A DNA stretch of 8,495 bases from contig CAKXAF010000106.1 in the NCBI GenBank assembly GCA_934869045.1, positions 1 to 8,495 on the forward strand, given 5' to 3'. This document shows, piece by piece, positions 5,981-8,495 of this stretch (positions are counted from its first letter, which is position 1; every line of letters begins with the position of its first letter). A model generated the notes under the pieces. It saw only the letters and a list, made by a program, of their open reading frames with translations. It was not told the origin of the DNA and did not search any database. Origin of the DNA: an uncultured Nitrososphaerota archaeon. Lineage in GTDB: Bacteria > Bacillota > Clostridia > Oscillospirales > Ruminococcaceae. A program made the translations under genes and the position numbers.

Positions 5981-7059
5981 TTCACGGCGGGGATGTGTAT
6001 ACGGACCGCAGATTGCCCGCAGGCGTGGAACTGCTGGACTTTTCCGCTAACCTGAACCCTCTGGGGATGCCCGAGGGCGTCCGGCGGGTTCTGGCGGGCT
6101 GCGCGGAGCGTTGTACGGCGTACCCGGACCCCCTCTGCCGGGAACTGCGGGGGGCGCTGGCCGAGAGGGAAGGGATTCCCGCGGAGCGGATCGTATGCGG
6201 GAATGGGGCGGCGGATCTGATCTACCGACTGGTCTGGGCGCTGCGGCCCAGGCGGGCGCTGGTTCCGGCTCCTACCTTTGCGGAGTACGCTTTGGCGCTG
6301 GAGGGCTCCGGGTGCCGGGTGGACTATTCCTTTCTGCCGGAAAAGGACGGGTTCGTGCCAGGGGAGGCATTCCTGGACGCGGTAAAGCCGGGGGTGGAGT
6401 TGATCTTTTTCTGCAACCCCAACAATCCTACCGGCGTGCTTTCCAGCCGGGAGTACCTGCTGCGGCTGGCGGAGCGCTGCCGGGAGGTTGGGGCGGTACT
6501 GGCAGTGGACCAGTGCTTCCTGGACTTTGCTGACGGCGGGGAGAGGTGCTCCCTGGTCCCGGAGCTGGAGCAGTTTCACAATGTTGCTGTTCTCAAAGCA
6601 TTCACCAAACTCTACGCCATGGCCGGGCTGCGGCTGGGATATCTGCTCTGCGGCGGGAAAGCCTTGGCCGAACGGGTGAGCTGCGCCGGGCAGGCCTGGA
6701 GCGTATCCACTCCCGCCCAGCTCTGCGGGCTGGCGGCCCTGGAAGCGGCGGATTACGCCGGCCGGACCCGGGACGCCATCCGGGGGGAACGGATTTTTCT
6801 GCGGGGGGCTCTGGAAAAGGCGGGGTGCCGGGTTTACGGTTCGGCGGCCAATTATCTCTTTTTCCGCAGCGGCTGGGAGAATCTTCCGGACCGTCTGCTC
6901 CCGTATGGGATTTTGGCCCGGTCCTGCGGCAATTATCCGGGGTTGGACAGCCGGTACTGTCGGATTGCGGTCCGCACGCCGGAGGAAAACCGCCGGTTTG
7001 CGGAATGCCTTCAAAAAATAGCAGACGGGGAGGAAACATCGTGGCAAAAGCAATCATGA
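5968..7059 (+). CDS. cobD: Threonine-phosphate decarboxylase (CobD), PLP-dependent
   Basis: Decarboxylates L-threonine O-3-phosphate to (R)-1-amino-2-propanol phosphate, the arm that CbiB uses. The 363-residue protein is a fold-type I aminotransferase relative. It begins with the family's H-G-G-D-V-Y (residues 6-11) and D-F-S-A-N-L-N-P-L-G (24-33). It has C-N-P-N-N-P-T-G at 149-156, Asp181 in A-V-D-Q-C-F for the pyridine nitrogen, and the PLP lysine Lys214 in A-F-T-K-L-Y-A-M-A-G followed by L-R-L-G-Y. A conserved arginine in R-I-A-V-R near 332-336 should bind substrate. Gln182 replaces the more usual Glu after Asp181. Histidinol-phosphate aminotransferase is the main look-alike, but the N-terminal H-G-G and D-F-S-A-N-x-N-P-L-G motifs and the cbiB neighbour favour CobD. 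There is no extra C-terminal domain. The TTG start is chosen because these motifs begin right after it. It overlaps cbiP by 19 bases. Confidence 0.94.
   Translation: MDELIHGGDVYTDRRLPAGVELLDFSANLNPLGMPEGVRRVLAGCAERCTAYPDPLCRELRGALAEREGIPAERIVCGNGAADLIYRLVWALRPRRALVPAPTFAEYALALEGSGCRVDYSFLPEKDGFVPGEAFLDAVKPGVELIFFCNPNNPTGVLSSREYLLRLAERCREVGAVLAVDQCFLDFADGGERCSLVPELEQFHNVAVLKAFTKLYAMAGLRLGYLLCGGKALAERVSCAGQAWSVSTPAQLCGLAALEAADYAGRTRDAIRGERIFLRGALEKAGCRVYGSAANYLFFRSGWENLPDRLLPYGILARSCGNYPGLDSRYCRIAVRTPEENRRFAECLQKIADGEETSWQKQS
7027..7034 (+). promoter_or_regulatory. Ribosome binding site that decides the cbiP GTG start
   Basis: GGGGAGGA, inside the end of cobD, lies 6 bases before the GTG at 7041. 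It favours that GTG over the in-frame ATG at 7056, which would be too far from the site and would remove five residues leading into the first beta strand. Confidence 0.65.
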
Positions 7060-8492
7060 TTCAGGGGACGACCTCCAATGCGGGGAAAAGCTTCGTCGCG
7101 GCGGGGCTGTGTCGGATTTTTCATCAGGACGGCTACCGCGTGGCGCCTTTTAAGTCCCAAAATATGGCCCTGAATTCCTTTATCACCCGGGACGGGTTGG
7201 AAATGGGCCGGGCTCAGGTGATGCAGGCTGAAGCCGCCGGGCAGGAACCGGACGTGCGGATGAACCCCATCCTCCTGAAGCCCACCAGCGACATGGGATC
7301 CCAAGTTATCGTCAACGGCGAGGTCATGGGGAATCTCTCCGCACGGGAGTATTACCGCAGAAAGGCCGAGCTGATCCCCGAGGTGAAAAAGGCCTACGAC
7401 AGCCTGGCCGCAGAGAACGATATCATCGTCATCGAGGGCGCGGGGAGTCCGGCGGAGATCAACCTGAAAAAGGACGATCTGGTGAATATGGGGATGGCCA
7501 AGCTGGCCGGCGCACCAGTATTATTGGTTGGCGATATTGACCGGGGCGGGGTTTTCGCGGCCCTGGCGGGGACGCTGCTGCTGCTGGATGAAACCGAAAA
7601 GCCTTATCTGAAGGGGACGGTCATCAACAAATTCCGGGGGGACGTTTCTATTCTGGAGCCGGGGCTGCGGATGCTGGAGGATATCATCCGGGTTCCTACG
7701 GTGGGGGTCGTGCCCTATCTCCAGCTGGATCTGGACGATGAGGACAGCCTCAGCGACCGGTTCGGCCGAAGGGAAAAGGCGGCGGTGGACGTGGCGGTGA
7801 TCCGCCTGCCCCGGATCTCCAACTTTACCGATTTCAACCCGCTGGAGTACCTGGACGGCGTGTCCCTGCGGTATGCGGGATCGGTTGGGGAACTGGGCGA
7901 GCCGGATCTCATCGTCCTCCCCGGCACAAAAAACACCATGGCGGACCTTTCCTGGCTGCGGCAGTCCGGGCTGGAGGCGCGGATCTTAAAGCACGCTGCT
8001 GCGGGAAAGCCGGTGATCGGCGTCTGCGGGGGGTACCAGATGCTGGGGCTCACCGTTTCCGACCCCTATGGAGTGGAGCATGGCGGCGAGATGGCGGGGC
8101 TGGGACTTCTGCCCTTTTCTACAGTTTTTGCTTCGGAAAAGACCCGCACCCGGGTTCATGGCACAGTGCCGGAGGTGGGAGGAATTTTTGCAGGGCTTTC
8201 CGGGCAGCCCTATGAGGGCTATGAGATCCACATGGGCGTCACCGACGCGCAGGGTGCGGTGGTGTCCGCCGGGAATGTCTACGGGACCTATCTCCATGGC
8301 TTTTTCGACCGGGAGGAAATCACCAAAGCCGTGGCGGAGGCACTGTTCCGGGCCAAGGGATTGGACCCTGCCGGGGTGCGGGCCTTTGACATTGCCGCCT
8401 ATAAAGAAGAACAATATGACAAGCTGGCGGCGGCCCTGCGAGGGGCGCTGGACATGGAGCGGGTCTATCGGATTCTGGAGGAGGGAATGTGA
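7041..8492 (+). CDS. cbiP: Cobyric acid synthase (CbiP/CobQ)
   Basis: Glutamine-dependent amidation of side chains b, d, e and g of adenosylcobyrinate a,c-diamide to give adenosylcobyrate, the substrate of CbiB. The 483-residue protein is of normal length and shares its two-domain plan with CbiA. The N-terminal synthetase domain has the P-loop G-T-T-S-N-A-G-K-S at residues 9-17, P-F-K-S-Q-N-M-A-L-N-S at 36-46, E-G-A-G-S-P-A-E-I-N-L at 132-142, and G-D-I-D-R-G-G-V-F at 164-172. The amidotransferase domain has L-P-G-T-K-N-T at 293-299, nucleophile Cys329 in G-V-C-G-G-Y-Q-M-L, Y-E-I-H-M-G at 394-399, and His419 in G-T-Y-L-H-G. The P-F-K-S-Q-N-M motif and length separate it from CbiA. The GTG start is supported by a strong ribosome binding site, and the gene overlaps cobD by 19 bases. 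Its stop overlaps a likely next start (TGATG). Confidence 0.96.
   Translation: MAKAIMIQGTTSNAGKSFVAAGLCRIFHQDGYRVAPFKSQNMALNSFITRDGLEMGRAQVMQAEAAGQEPDVRMNPILLKPTSDMGSQVIVNGEVMGNLSAREYYRRKAELIPEVKKAYDSLAAENDIIVIEGAGSPAEINLKKDDLVNMGMAKLAGAPVLLVGDIDRGGVFAALAGTLLLLDETEKPYLKGTVINKFRGDVSILEPGLRMLEDIIRVPTVGVVPYLQLDLDDEDSLSDRFGRREKAAVDVAVIRLPRISNFTDFNPLEYLDGVSLRYAGSVGELGEPDLIVLPGTKNTMADLSWLRQSGLEARILKHAAAGKPVIGVCGGYQMLGLTVSDPYGVEHGGEMAGLGLLPFSTVFASEKTRTRVHGTVPEVGGIFAGLSGQPYEGYEIHMGVTDAQGAVVSAGNVYGTYLHGFFDREEITKAVAEALFRAKGLDPAGVRAFDIAAYKEEQYDKLAAALRGALDMERVYRILEEGM
8477..8485 (+). promoter_or_regulatory. Ribosome binding site for a gene that continues beyond the window
   Basis: GGAGGAGGG within the last codons of cbiP lies 6 bases before an ATG at 8492-8494. 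The quality and spacing match the other coupled junctions in this operon, so a further co-translated gene probably follows. Confidence 0.55.
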
Positions 8493-8495
8493 TGG
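8492..8495 (+). CDS. Probable start of the next operon gene (only the first codon visible)
   Basis: An ATG at 8492-8494 shares one base with the TGA stop of cbiP and has a strong ribosome binding site at the correct distance. The product cannot be named. Missing pathway members, such as a corrinoid adenosyltransferase or another cbi gene, are plausible by context only. A GTG at 8489 is a less well-spaced alternative start. Confidence 0.4.

Noticed and set aside
5815..7053. A 412-codon minus-strand frame opposite cobD
   Set aside because: It has the same low-complexity, Pro/Arg/Gln-rich composition and matches no family I recognise; the opposite strand encodes an intact PLP enzyme.

Overview
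This window is a single-strand, gap-free stretch of a cobalamin (vitamin B12) biosynthesis operon. It covers the late part of the pathway: amidation of the corrin ring, attachment of the aminopropanol arm, and assembly of the nucleotide loop. Ten genes run on the + strand with at most 12 bases between neighbours, and most stop and start codons overlap. There are no RNA genes, mobile elements, CRISPR arrays, terminators or recognisable riboswitches. The operon promoter and any cobalamin riboswitch must lie upstream of base 1, and transcription appears to continue past base 8495.

The DNA is visibly GC-rich. It uses strong AGGAGG-type ribosome binding sites and many GTG and TTG starts. It also carries a two-gene arrangement of CobU-like proteins that I associate from memory with Clostridia. 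Together this suggests a high-GC anaerobic Firmicute, for example an Oscillospiraceae-like gut bacterium. The taxonomic guess is inference only.

Layout: 3' end of cobK/cbiJ (2-307), cbiA (304-1686), cobT (1683-2717), a CobU-family gene (2730-3257), cobS (3254-4024), a second short CobU-like gene (4021-4416), cobC (4406-4996), cbiB (5009-5980), cobD (5968-7059), cbiP (7041-8492), and the first bases of a probable further gene from 8492.

How they work together: CobK/CbiJ reduces precorrin-6A or its cobalt form. CbiA amidates side chains a and c, and CbiP amidates b, d, e and g. CobD makes (R)-1-amino-2-propanol phosphate from threonine phosphate, and CbiB joins the aminopropanol unit to the corrinoid. 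A CobU-type enzyme activates adenosylcobinamide to its GDP derivative. CobT makes alpha-ribazole phosphate, CobC removes its phosphate (or that of cobalamin phosphate), and CobS joins the two halves in the membrane. The corrinoid adenosyltransferase and lower-ligand synthesis (bluB or bza) are not in the window.

The most noteworthy feature is the pair of divergent CobU-like proteins flanking cobS. The first keeps the P-loop and the guanylylation histidine region but has lost the usual C-terminal motif. The second, only 131 residues, keeps that C-terminal motif but has a degenerate P-loop and no nucleotide-acceptor histidine. I see no previously undescribed system here. The rest is a well-formed, conventional cobalamin operon.
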